Shown piece by piece: positions 43,669-52,538 of a stretch of 64,000 nt of DNA (its first letter is position 1; the number at the start of each line of letters is the position of its first letter). This DNA comes from Pseudomonas entomophila. Lineage in GTDB: Bacteria > Pseudomonadota > Gammaproteobacteria > Pseudomonadales > Pseudomonadaceae. Under the pieces are notes generated by a model that made no database searches, was not told the origin of the DNA, and was given only the letters and a program-made list of their open reading frames with translations. The position numbers were made by a program, and so were the translations under genes. The DNA lies in assembly GCF_013523125.1 (NCBI RefSeq), contig NZ_JAAMQJ010000020.1:19726-83725 (forward strand), in the 5' to 3' direction.

Positions 43669-45132
43669 ATGACAGTGGTAAAAATAAAAGCCAAGATCGT
43701 AATAGATGAGACGGGAGTCGCTTATGAAATGCCTATACTATTAGGCGCAAATGGCGACGTGCGACTTTTGACTGAGTACTTGGTTGAAAATGCCGGCATG
43801 AGCGACGCGTGGAAGTTACGCGTCGTTAGGGCCGCCAAAGTTATGATTGAGTATATCGAGGCAAATCCATACAGGTGTAAAGACCCCGAATTAGTTTTTG
43901 CGGGTTTCAAATCGCATCTATATTCCGGAACGATAGGGGATGATGGGCTAGATCCTTCTGGTCTGGGATGGGTGCCGAGCAGTGCAGACGTAAACGCGAG
44001 GATCATAGACGCACTGAATGACTTCTTCGATTTCGCATCGAGGAAGCTGGGCAAGCAAACACCAAACCCTATGGTAAAAGCCTCCTCGCATGACGAAAAA
44101 CTCAAATTTGCTGCCTGGCTTAAAAAGAATAATCAAAATTTTCTCGGCCATATCGGTAGGCAATTCCCATCCGTGATGCTGCAGGAAGTCAGAGCAATGC
44201 GACCACAAGGTCGATTGGTCATGAGTAGCTCAGTTGTGCCAGAATTTCCGCGCAGCCTTTTTCAACAGATGTATCTGGATGGTTTCGGTGGAACGCGCGA
44301 TGTACGCTGCATCATTCGGGATCGCTTAATCTTACTGCTTTTAGACGCTGGTGGGTGCAGGGCAAGTGAACCATTGCACATTTGGGTAGGTGATGTGAAA
44401 CCCGATCCCAGAAATCCAAAGGCTGCGTTGGTTAAGATTTATCATCCTGAGGAAGGCGTCGCCCCTCAAGATGTTCGCAAGAGGACTCGCAAAGAAAAAC
44501 GTGCTGCGTACCTCAAACGAAAATATGGATTGACTGCTCGAAACCGTATTCACGGTAGCCAACGCGTTGGCTGGAAATGCAAGGTGGTGGATCATCCAGA
44601 TAACTATATACAAGTGTTTTGGTTCGCTCCTTTGGCTGGAGAGGTTTTTCTAAAGCTCTGGAATATTCACGTGCGGTACCTTGCGCCCATTGAACGCCAT
44701 CATCCGTATGCATTTATTTCATATGAGTCGAATAATTTTGGCGAGCCTTACTCGCTGAATGCCCTGAATAGCAACTATGAAGCCGCGCTGTCTCGGATAG
44801 ATCAGACCCCATCAAAGCCTGAAGGCCGGTCAACTCATGGGCATCGGCACAGCTACTCACAACGCATGAGAAGAGCGGGCTTGCCACCCGTAATTATAAA
44901 AAAGGCACTTCATCATGCGAGCCTTAGTTCCCAAGAGGCCTATACAAAGGTTACGAGCGATCAGGTGACAGATGCTTTCAACAAAGCGCGTGATCGGATG
45001 GAAAATGAGTCTGAGGTTGATCTATGTACTCAACAAGATCACAACTGGGATGAGATCCTCTGTTCAGGCTTTGAAGACATCGACCCAGACGGCCTCCTTT
45101 CAGGGCCTAATCCAAAACTTAGGAGAGATTGA
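43669..45132 (+). CDS. Tyrosine recombinase of the mobile trio, GmtY-like
   Basis: Site-specific recombinase of about 487 residues (start chosen at MTVVKIKAKIVIDETG; ATG 43657 or a TTG 43624 are alternatives, none with a clear ribosome site). The C-terminal catalytic domain has the Arg in LLDAGGCRASEPLHIW, His/Arg in HGHRHSYSQRMRRAGL and the nucleophile Tyr in SSQEAYTKVTSD, about residue 425. First of three overlapping genes whose sizes and order resemble the Gamma-Mobile-Trio recombinase set, and more distantly Tn554 TnpABC or GInt ginABCD. It presumably cuts and rejoins the island ends together with the next gene. AT-rich codon use contrasts with the chromosome. Confidence 0.8.
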   Translation: MTVVKIKAKIVIDETGVAYEMPILLGANGDVRLLTEYLVENAGMSDAWKLRVVRAAKVMIEYIEANPYRCKDPELVFAGFKSHLYSGTIGDDGLDPSGLGWVPSSADVNARIIDALNDFFDFASRKLGKQTPNPMVKASSHDEKLKFAAWLKKNNQNFLGHIGRQFPSVMLQEVRAMRPQGRLVMSSSVVPEFPRSLFQQMYLDGFGGTRDVRCIIRDRLILLLLDAGGCRASEPLHIWVGDVKPDPRNPKAALVKIYHPEEGVAPQDVRKRTRKEKRAAYLKRKYGLTARNRIHGSQRVGWKCKVVDHPDNYIQVFWFAPLAGEVFLKLWNIHVRYLAPIERHHPYAFISYESNNFGEPYSLNALNSNYEAALSRIDQTPSKPEGRSTHGHRHSYSQRMRRAGLPPVIIKKALHHASLSSQEAYTKVTSDQVTDAFNKARDRMENESEVDLCTQQDHNWDEILCSGFEDIDPDGLLSGPNPKLRRD

Positions 45133-47729
45133 TGGCAAAGCGAAGTAAAAGAGACGGCCGTTCTTCGGACGTGACATTCAGTTGGATTACTCGTGACAAT
45201 GGCTGGGCTTGGGAAGGCTGGCGAGTATGCGTCGCTGGTTGGCTTGCAACCCAAGAAGCGGCGATCTCGCTCAAAATCAATGCATTGAACTGGTTTGTCG
45301 ACAAATATTTGCCGAGGACGCCAGAACCTGCGGTAGTAACTTCTTTTTTCCAAGCCAGCGCCAATAATTTGCTGCCCGACCTGCATGATGCCCTCAGGGA
45401 AACAATGAGCGATGTCATCAGTGCCAAGAACTTCAATATTATTAGCGCGATGATTGACTGGTGTTTGGATGAGTATTTGACTGAAATAGATGATGATGGC
45501 CAAAGCCTGTATCTCTGTGAAAACCCATTCAAGAAAGTAAAGGTAAATACGCCGGTTTTGGCCGAGAGCCCCTACAACGCGATGCCGTACACGTTCATTC
45601 GTGAGCTGCGGTCGATCATTTGTCCTGTGGAGAAAGGGCACTTCTCCGATTGGAAATTTGCACAAGCGCTGAGCGGGCAACCGACCTCTGATGGGCGATC
45701 TTCCTCGGCATGGAGTGACTGGATTGAGGTTCAAGAGGATGAAGTAATTCTTGGTAATCCTGACTCCGTGTATAGAACAAGGACGATTCTCAGGAAAGGA
45801 AAATCAACTAAAATTACTGAATTATGGTCTCCCGTCCGTGCAGTTGCGCTCTATCTGAAGCTGGAGTTGCCGCTGCGGACATATCAAGTAAGGATGCTTG
45901 ATTCAGGTGAGGCCGATACTTTCCGCTATGAAAATGGTACATGGGTGGAAAATGAGACTCTTCTCAAATTAGGTCGAAACTCTAATCCCTACTCGCGCGG
46001 CGTCTTTCGGAAAATTTATGATCCGTATTCAAGCCAAAGCATGACTGGATTGTTCATCAGTACGAATAAAACGGCGGACATCAACCGGGAATCACGTGAA
46101 AGGGGCTATGAAATTCCCTGGCAGCACGAAAATGTTCTGTATTGGTTGCAAAAGCTCCGCAATTGGCAGGAAAAACATAATCCAATTACGGCTCCCACAC
46201 ATTGTACTGATTTGGCCCAAAAGCATTTTGGCTCTGTTAAAACAGATGAACAAAAAAAGGCTATGGGTTTCATGTGCTTTTTGTTCAGGGATCCGACATC
46301 TAAATCGTTCGATGATCGCCATAAGCCTATCATCAAAACAGCACTTGAGGGTCATTGGTGCAAATTGCTAGCCGAGTTGGAGAAGCGGATTGCAGAGCGT
46401 GGGCAGACTTTAGATGATGGGAGTCGTATCACTTTTGTTGAACCGCCTGTCAAAGGAGTTCTCAATACTAATACTTACTTTCCATTGCATAGCCTGAGGG
46501 TATCACTCATAAGTAGCTACATAATGGAAGGAGGCGTGCCAATTCCGGCGATGGGTAAATTAATAGCCGGCCACTCAAAACTTTTGATGACGCTACGATA
46601 TAACAAGATCCCAATTAGCAAAATGACGTCATTGATGAATGAAGCATCGGCTAGGATCGAAAAAGGCGGGCATGAAAGTCTTCAAATTTTCCTGAGAGAT
46701 GCCTCGCTTACTGAAATCTCTGAGAAGACTGCATTCCACGATGAGTCGAGTGTTCGTCCGGCATTAGCCATGCGCAACCCTGTTGGATGGGATTATAGAC
46801 ACTTAGGGATGTGCCTAGTTGGGGGGAACAACGTTTACCTCGACGATACAAGCCTGAACAACGGTTGTTGGAATGGAGGCAAGGCAGTGCCAGGAACGAA
46901 GCCGGTACGATATGAGCGTGTACATCACGGCGATGGCAACTGCACATGTTGTCGCTTTTTGGTGACAGATGCGAGCTATCTTCCAGCTTGGGTGGCCCAC
47001 TTCAACATCATTAGTTATCGGGCGTCACTAGCTGCAAAAGCGGCTATCACTGCGGAGCATGAAAGGGATCAGCTACTAGATGCGCAATTCTATGCGTTGA
47101 AGGAAAATTTGCCATTCACCAAACATGCTGAACTTCAGCAGGCCGAACGCCGCCATGCTCAGCAGCAGATGGAAGTTAATGACTTCGCTATTGACTTACA
47201 GTCTTGTTACAAAATAATTTCCAGACTCATTGAAATTGAGCAGGCGAGGGAAGATGGAGATCAAAGCCAAAAATTTGTCGCCACTGGTTCAAAAGTGGAC
47301 ATTGCACCGCCAATCGCTTTCATCGAGACAAATTCAGAACTCTGGCAGTTGTCTATGATTCTGCAAGATGCTGAGTTTTATACAGAAGAAGCAGACAACG
47401 TTTTAAAAACGCCAGCTGTTCAAAAACGCTCTCAGCATCTCAATCGACTACTGATGCGAAATAATTATACTCCCATCTTTATGAATATGTCCGATGAGAT
47501 GCAGCTTGTGGCTGGGAACGCGATGATGCGTGCGATGGCTCATGCTGCCTCTCCCGATGATCGACTAGAGGGGGTTCGCTATGTCAGCGGGTTGATCGAA
47601 GCTGGTGAGGTAATTCCTCAACTTGCCCAAGGTATACAGGCAATGGAGCACCTCTCGGGACAAACAGCTTATCGGCTGAAAGATCTGATAGTTGGCGGTG
47701 CAGGCCAAGGGATGCTTGCCCATGGCTAA
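45132..47729 (+). CDS. Large tyrosine-recombinase-fold integrase, GmtZ-like
   Basis: Protein of 865 residues. The start is the ATG at 45132, which shares one base with the preceding stop (TGATG) and has AGGAG 7-11 bases upstream. A recombinase core is visible near residues 450-495: HSLRVSLISSYIMEGGV (His, Arg), IAGHSKLLMTLRYNK (His then Tyr nucleophile). A later Cys/His-rich part (about 600-620, HHGDGNCTCCRFLV) and a long C-terminal helical tail are outside the recombinase fold. The large size and extra tail match the second gene of trio elements. It probably acts with the smaller recombinase as a hetero-complex at the two ends. Confidence 0.8.
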   Translation: MAKRSKRDGRSSDVTFSWITRDNGWAWEGWRVCVAGWLATQEAAISLKINALNWFVDKYLPRTPEPAVVTSFFQASANNLLPDLHDALRETMSDVISAKNFNIISAMIDWCLDEYLTEIDDDGQSLYLCENPFKKVKVNTPVLAESPYNAMPYTFIRELRSIICPVEKGHFSDWKFAQALSGQPTSDGRSSSAWSDWIEVQEDEVILGNPDSVYRTRTILRKGKSTKITELWSPVRAVALYLKLELPLRTYQVRMLDSGEADTFRYENGTWVENETLLKLGRNSNPYSRGVFRKIYDPYSSQSMTGLFISTNKTADINRESRERGYEIPWQHENVLYWLQKLRNWQEKHNPITAPTHCTDLAQKHFGSVKTDEQKKAMGFMCFLFRDPTSKSFDDRHKPIIKTALEGHWCKLLAELEKRIAERGQTLDDGSRITFVEPPVKGVLNTNTYFPLHSLRVSLISSYIMEGGVPIPAMGKLIAGHSKLLMTLRYNKIPISKMTSLMNEASARIEKGGHESLQIFLRDASLTEISEKTAFHDESSVRPALAMRNPVGWDYRHLGMCLVGGNNVYLDDTSLNNGCWNGGKAVPGTKPVRYERVHHGDGNCTCCRFLVTDASYLPAWVAHFNIISYRASLAAKAAITAEHERDQLLDAQFYALKENLPFTKHAELQQAERRHAQQQMEVNDFAIDLQSCYKIISRLIEIEQAREDGDQSQKFVATGSKVDIAPPIAFIETNSELWQLSMILQDAEFYTEEADNVLKTPAVQKRSQHLNRLLMRNNYTPIFMNMSDEMQLVAGNAMMRAMAHAASPDDRLEGVRYVSGLIEAGEVIPQLAQGIQAMEHLSGQTAYRLKDLIVGGAGQGMLAHG

Positions 47730-48381
47730 TCAAATTGACCCCGATCTTGTGTTACAAGACTTGCTCAGCGAGGCACGACCGCAGCAGCAAAGGTCGCTCA
47801 TTGCTCTGAGCAAAGTATTAGCGGAGCGTGTCAAAAAGAAAGACATGAATTTTTCTATTGCCCATATAGCGAAGCTCTCTGTGGCAGCCGGTGGGCCATC
47901 TGAATCCAGCATTCGAAATAAGACAGGCTTGAGGTTCAGGTTACTTATCGAGGCATGGGCAGCGAGCGCTGGCACCACTCGTAGGATGCCCGTCCAAGGA
48001 CGAAGTGCGAAGCCTCCTCGTGACTATGAGCTTCTACTTCTAATTCCTGATGTGGCAGTTCGGGCTTGCTTCAGCCAAATAATAGCTGAACGCAATCGCT
48101 TCGAGTCCGAGCTCAATCTGCTCAAATCGCAGACTAGGATGGTGATAGACCTACGTCCACCACTCAAAAAAAATATATCACCAGTCCAAGTATTGCCGGC
48201 TTTATCTGACCTGCTCAATGTCATGGAGGTTGAGGCGTTAAGGGCTGCGATTGACCCACACTTTATCTCTTCACAAGGGTGGCGGGTCACACCCGCCGGT
48301 CAGGTCAAGGACGAGTCAGGTGAGGTATTCAAGCATGGCTATGCCACAGCAATAAAAAAAATACTTGATGAAGTGGGGTGA
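47722..48381 (+). CDS. Third gene of the mobile trio, GmtX-like
   Basis: A 219-residue protein from the ATG at 47722 (MANQIDPDLVLQDLLSEARP), overlapping the integrase gene by 8 bases. It has an HTH-like middle (FSIAHIAKLSVAAGGPSESS, then IRNKTGLRFRLLIEAWAASA) and a coiled, charged region near residues 115-140. No catalytic motif is seen. Trio and Tn554-type elements carry such a small third gene that helps the recombinases select orientation or the complex. Stops just before a terminator-free 200-base gap and the cargo begins after. Confidence 0.7.
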   Translation: MANQIDPDLVLQDLLSEARPQQQRSLIALSKVLAERVKKKDMNFSIAHIAKLSVAAGGPSESSIRNKTGLRFRLLIEAWAASAGTTRRMPVQGRSAKPPRDYELLLLIPDVAVRACFSQIIAERNRFESELNLLKSQTRMVIDLRPPLKKNISPVQVLPALSDLLNVMEVEALRAAIDPHFISSQGWRVTPAGQVKDESGEVFKHGYATAIKKILDEVG

Positions 48382-48577
48382 CTTACTTGCCAAATGGAAA
48401 GTAGTCCTCCCAAGAAAACTACAAGTCCTTTCTGGCATGGTCTTCGTCAGAGACAGATCACGATTTGGCAGCACATTCGCACCGAGGCAAGTTAAAAAGA
48501 ACTGATATTGCACGGGAAATGCCGCAAGGATAGAGAGGAGGGGTGTTGGCTATCATTCAGCTCCCGGTATTTACCTC

Positions 48578-49803
48578 ATGGAAAAATCATGTGCTGCCAC
48601 CATCCTCTCGATGATGAAGGACAACAGCAATCTGGCGTCCGATCAACGATTTGTAGACGAATTCAATCAATTTGAATTTGATGAGCGCCGACGCTTGGCT
48701 GACGGCAGTTTTCAGCTCGCGTCAGCTCAACGAAAAGCCGTACTAATGGCCTTAAGCCATCGATTCTCCTTGATAACTGGTGGTGCTGGTGTTGGCAAGA
48801 CTATCGCCCTAAGAGCTCTTGTAACGCTCCTAGAAAATGACGGTAAAACTGTTTACCAACTGGCATTAAGTGCACGCGCTGCGTCCCAAATGGCTGAATC
48901 AAGTGGTCGGCCAGCGATGACAATTGCGGCGTATTTGCATCGTCGAAATAACTCAGCGGCAGATCAAAATCTTGTCCTTATTATAGGTGAAGCGTCCATG
49001 GTGGACGTATTGACTTTTTATCAGATCACTCATGGTTTGCCACCTGGTGCTTCGTTAGTGCTGATGGGCGATCCGCATCAGCTACCACCCATTGGGCAGG
49101 CTTAATCCTTCATGTCCTCACTGAGCTCTCATTGATTCCCCAGACGAAGCTCACCACGGTGAAGCGTCAAGCAGCTCATTCAAATATTCCACGTGCAGCT
49201 GCATCAGTCCGTGAGGGTCAGTGGCCAACCTTCAGTGATACAGCTGTCGGTGAAGCTGCTTTCATAAAGTGTGAGGATGATGAGATCTTGCCGATCATCG
49301 CAGAGCTTTACCTGCAGAGCGGCACGGAAACCCAAATCCTTTCCGCTACCAAACATTGCTCATTTGCTGGGACGCATGCGATCAATCGGATGCTGCGCGG
49401 TAGGTGCGGTAACGCGCAATCTCGTGTGGCCGCACCGGCTAATTGGAGCGGCGAAGAGCTGTGCGTTGGCGATCGAGTTATGTACATCCGCAATGAATGG
49501 TCACGTAACCTTCATAACGGCAGTCTTGGGGTAGTCACGAGCGTATCGGGCTGCAGAATGGGAGAAGAGCCTGGTACCGATCTCAATCGGCAAGCGCTGG
49601 GAGCCGTAGCCTTTGAAAATAGAGACATCGAGCTTTTTGCTCCTGACTTAGACCTGCTGGATTACGCGTATGCGATAACCATCCACAAGACGCAGGGCTC
49701 GCAATTTCCGCGAGTGCTGGTAGCGCTGCGTCGATCTAGAGCTCTGGATAGGACACTTAGTGAAATGCTGATGAGTAGTAGTGAAGACGGATCCTCCACC
49801 TAA
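48578..49803 (+). pseudogene. RecD2-like helicase remnant, frameshifted
   Basis: Two frames together read as the ATPase part of a RecD2/TraA-like superfamily 1 helicase. The first (48578-49105) has Walker A LITGGAGVGKTIALRAL and ends at motif III (MGDPHQLPPIGQA). The second (from about 49106 to 49803) continues with LHVLTELSLIPQTKLTTVKR and the late motif AYAITIHKTQGSQFPRVLVA. A one-base loss near 49100 separates them. Walker B reads LIIGEASMV where the family has IIDEAS, so the key Asp is changed to Gly. The C-terminus after RALDRTL also goes out of frame. The gene is therefore most likely dead; its normal job would be DNA unwinding. Confidence 0.75.
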
Positions 49804-50329
49804 GCCATTGATTTACAAGGATAACTACACTAAATAGTTCTTTGATGTAGCTATCCTTTTGTTATCTCAAACGGTACGAGGGAGGGTGTTTGGCATACCC
49901 AATTTAACATAAGATAGATTATGCGCACATCTGGAAAAAGGCCTTGGGGCACTGCGCGTCAGAATCGAAGCCTGGCATCTTGGCCTTCAGCTATCGCACT
50001 GGTGCCTGCGGCTGGACTCGGCCAGATGCTCCCCTCAAGCCACTTGATCAGTTCCCCGCTCGCAGCTTCGCACTAGGAAAACTGCCGCCAATTTGTTGAG
50101 TGAATGACGCACGCTTCGATCGGCGGCTTGCAGCAAAGATTGAGCATGAGCAGCTATTTATCCTAGCGCTGAGCAGCTTGGAGACTTTACGGTCAACTCC
50201 GCGTGGCGGGATTTCAATCGATCCCGAAGAAATTCGCGACCAGATTTTGGTGCGCCATGAGGCTTTCAAGCACCTAGTCGATCCCGCACGCCGAAAGTCA
50301 CTGTGAGCGTTGACTCCCTTTAGGCGGCT
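49804..50329. other. Gap with no clear gene
   Basis: 526 bases of moderate AT content. The only frame of interest is the short one from 50100, listed separately; otherwise I see no gene or repeat. Confidence 0.4.
50100..50306 (+). CDS. Small hypothetical protein
   Basis: A 68-residue frame opening with GTG (MNDARFDRRLAAKIEHEQLF) and rich in charged residues. No ribosome site and no known family; it may be the tail of a longer lost gene. It faces the 190-residue minus-strand gene at 50330-50902 tail to tail. Confidence 0.3.
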   Translation: MNDARFDRRLAAKIEHEQLFILALSSLETLRSTPRGGISIDPEEIRDQILVRHEAFKHLVDPARRKSL

Positions 50330-50902
50330 TCAGCCGCGCACCTTGTGCCCTTGACGCCGCAGCGTTTCAAAAAGGCAGTGATAATCGTAAAGCTCAAACC
50401 TTTGCCCGCTAGCCTCCAGCAGCTTCTCCGAAATCCAAGCTGCGTCGTCCTTCGAAAATGCGTAGCCAAACCCTTCGAACTCCATTTCAACACCGCCAGG
50501 TCTGACAGTCCGGATAGAGATCGCTGTATAGCTCTCGCGATCGGGCATGATTTCAGGGCTAATTTTATTGAAAGGAATCTCACCAGTTGCGTCCAAATGC
50601 CAGTCCATCAACAGCCTGTATTTGCGCGTCAGGAGTGGCTCACATTCTCTGGCTACAGCTCTGGCCGTTTCCGCGCTCGGCTGCTCCACAATCGCAACTG
50701 CTTCCGCCAAATAGAATGCCAACTCATAGGCGACAGCTGCGCTGAACTCAATCCATTCGGAGTCGAACTCGACCATTACGGCGCCCTCGCCTACAGCTTT
50801 GATCGAGCAGTCATAGTAGTCCTCACATTCTCTCTCGCGCCAGCAGAGCAATTTACGTTGAAAATGTGAGGTGGTTGGAGCGGTGGCTGTATCAAGACTC
50901 AT
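50330..50902 (-). CDS. Hypothetical protein, 190 residues
   Basis: Soluble protein of unknown family. The start at 50902 (MSLDTATAPTTSHFQRKLLC) has GAGGATT just upstream; the longer frame adds 35 residues with no support. The body alternates strands and helices (GAVMVEFDSEWIEFSAAVAY; EIMPDRESYTAISIRTVRPG; VEMEFEGFGYAFSKDDAAWI), and the two halves look alike: each has an acidic strand ending in an aromatic followed by a helix. The repeat suggests a duplicated small domain. No catalytic motif recognised. It is divergent from the DUF262 gene and may form a unit with it. Confidence 0.65.
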   Translation of the reverse strand: MSLDTATAPTTSHFQRKLLCWRERECEDYYDCSIKAVGEGAVMVEFDSEWIEFSAAVAYELAFYLAEAVAIVEQPSAETARAVARECEPLLTRKYRLLMDWHLDATGEIPFNKISPEIMPDRESYTAISIRTVRPGGVEMEFEGFGYAFSKDDAAWISEKLLEASGQRFELYDYHCLFETLRRQGHKVRG

Positions 50903-51263
50903 TAAATCCTCGGTTGAGATTGTGTTTCTCCAACCATAAACGGAAGAATTTTTGAGAACTTGAGTTGTATTGGAAAAATTTTCTTGCCCTTTATGCGACG
51001 CCATCACTCCTATGTATCTCGGGCCTGTAAACCGTAAACCTCAGGTCTGATGCGCAGCCCGATCGTCAGTGGGGCCATTCGAAACCGATGCTAAAGATCT
51101 TCATATCCTGTATATGCTCGGCTCTGTAGCTGTACATATGTGCATATGTCACGCCCTCCACTATTGTGTTATCTTCCCATAATAGATTCAGCCCTCCCCC
51201 GGAAATATTTCATTAGAAATGCCACCGCGGTCTGCACATCCCTTTCTTCAGTAAAGACGTTAA
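50903..51263. promoter_or_regulatory. Divergent control region with palindrome
   Basis: 361 bases without a gene between the divergent 190-residue and DUF262 genes. It contains a 7-bp palindrome ACATATG-TG-CATATGT (51134-51149), a likely operator site for an unidentified regulator. Confidence 0.4.
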
Positions 51264-51869
51264 ATGGCCACATCAAACTCAGTATTTCAGCGCCTCAGCG
51301 GCGCAGATGAATCGGGCAGTATCCGTATGCCTCAGAAGGAGCTCAACGCAACGCTGCAGATGTTTCAGGTCGACGTGCTCGCCTCTAATCTGGAGTCGTA
51401 TTCGATCAATCCCGAACGGGCTCGGGGGAAGTATCCTTGGGCAACCCGCTTTGCTATGGGGCATCCACTGGCTCCCTGGCAACGGCCTGCAGCCTGGACG
51501 GAGGAACAACAGGTTAGGTTTATCACGTCGATCTGGATGGGTTCAGACCTTGGGTCGTACCTGGTGAACGGGTGGTATGAGTTTGCCGATGGTGATGCCT
51601 ATGCGCTTAACAGCGAGGTTTTGCTCGATGGCCAGCAGCGGCTCACAGCTCTGGAAGGCTATCTGCTTGGCAAGTTTGGCGTGCCCGATTCGGATGGATG
51701 CTTAAGGTTCTGGTCTGAAGTCGGTGATAAGGAGCGGAAGCGCTTCCTCGGGATACCCTTCGCTCAAGCCCGGGTGCACTCGAGCGATGAGGTTGCCTTG
51801 CGTAAGGTTTACGATCTTCGTGCATTTGGTGGTACGGCACATACCGAGGATCAGCGGGCATCCGCTTAA
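51264..51869 (+). CDS. DUF262-type protein, short
   Basis: About 201 residues. It contains the DUF262 signature WTEEQQVRFITSIWMGSDLG followed by NSEVLLDGQQRLTALEGYL, which forms the ParB/Srx-like fold in GmrS-type restriction proteins and in some anti-phage proteins. GmrSD needs an HNH (DUF1524) partner, and none is visible in this protein, which ends with FGGTAHTEDQRASA. It could be a regulatory or truncated DUF262 protein. It is encoded in the island cargo, between a hairpin repeat (51897) and a divergent 190-residue gene. Confidence 0.75.
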   Translation: MATSNSVFQRLSGADESGSIRMPQKELNATLQMFQVDVLASNLESYSINPERARGKYPWATRFAMGHPLAPWQRPAAWTEEQQVRFITSIWMGSDLGSYLVNGWYEFADGDAYALNSEVLLDGQQRLTALEGYLLGKFGVPDSDGCLRFWSEVGDKERKRFLGIPFAQARVHSSDEVALRKVYDLRAFGGTAHTEDQRASA

Positions 51870-51896
51870 CGGGCTAATGCACAGCGAGGGGGTTGG

Positions 51897-52012
51897 CGTG
51901 CCCCTCCCGGGGCCGGCTGTCGTAAACCACGCCCCCGGCTTTAGCCGGCGTCGCGGCCCGCTGGGCTTCCATCCCCACGCCTCCGGCCGATGGCCTGCGC
52001 GCTCCGCTTGCC
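51897..52012 (+). repeat. Multi-hairpin intergenic repeat, copy A
   Basis: Starts GCGTGCCCCTCCCGGGGCCG, holds GGCTGTCGTAAACC, and ends GCGCGCTCCGCTTGCC. Stems: GCCCC/GGGGC, CCGGC (51935-51939)/GCCGG (51944-51948), GCCC/GGGC and GGCC/GGCC. Three related copies lie at 57391, 58951 and 62348. Confidence 0.8.
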
Positions 52013-52159
52013 TCCGCGGATGCCTTGACATAACAGTGTAAGGGCGCCTTCTTCCGGCTAAATCCAGTCTTCTTCAATGTATGCTTGCATGCTCGTCACC
52101 AGAGGTTCCATGGGTACGGATTCAAGCTAACCCACCACGCCTACTGAATCAACCTTAGC

Positions 52160-52534
52160 TCAGTCTCCGTGGAGAGCTTGCCAATGGGCCTCGAGATGCC
52201 TCATCTCTTTCTCCCACTCATCGACGAATTTTTCTAGGTCATGCAGATATGGGCCTTCGGCTAACCTCGTTGAGCCGATGCTCGCTTGGGCAAATCGCTC
52301 GCGCCACGGCGCCGGAATGGTCAGCTCATCGACGATCTTACGGCCTGAGGGATGAGCCGACGAACTGACTCGATCGAGGAGATGCTTGCAGGAACGAGCG
52401 ACATCATCCAAATCTTGCTGAACTACTTGCAGTTCCTGGAGGAGAACTATCGCTTTTGGATCGCCAGGCTGGAGTGCGGACAGAGCCCAAAGCAGCCTTC
52501 GTAGCCGACGCTCGCCTTCAATTAAATCGGCCAA
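52160..52534 (-). CDS. Small hypothetical protein beside the NACHT gene
   Basis: A 124-residue helical, charged protein (MADLIEGERRLRRLLWALSA; KFVDEWEKEMRHLEAHWQAL). The ATG at 52534 lies four bases after the stop of the NACHT-nuclease gene, so both are in one transcript and probably co-translated. No known domain. Small partners of large STAND NTPases are common in defence loci (inhibitors, sensors or regulators), but this role is inference only. Confidence 0.7.
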   Translation of the reverse strand: MADLIEGERRLRRLLWALSALQPGDPKAIVLLQELQVVQQDLDDVARSCKHLLDRVSSSAHPSGRKIVDELTIPAPWRERFAQASIGSTRLAEGPYLHDLEKFVDEWEKEMRHLEAHWQALHGD

Positions 52535-52538
52535 GGTT

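Noticed and set aside
43000..43669. tRNA gene as island attachment site
   Set aside because: I see no cloverleaf with acceptor stem, anticodon loop and T-loop near the boundary, so the island is probably not inserted in a tRNA gene.
51702..52077. Minus-strand frames reading through hairpin repeat A
   Set aside because: The repeat encodes similar peptides in each copy only because the DNA repeats; no ribosome site.
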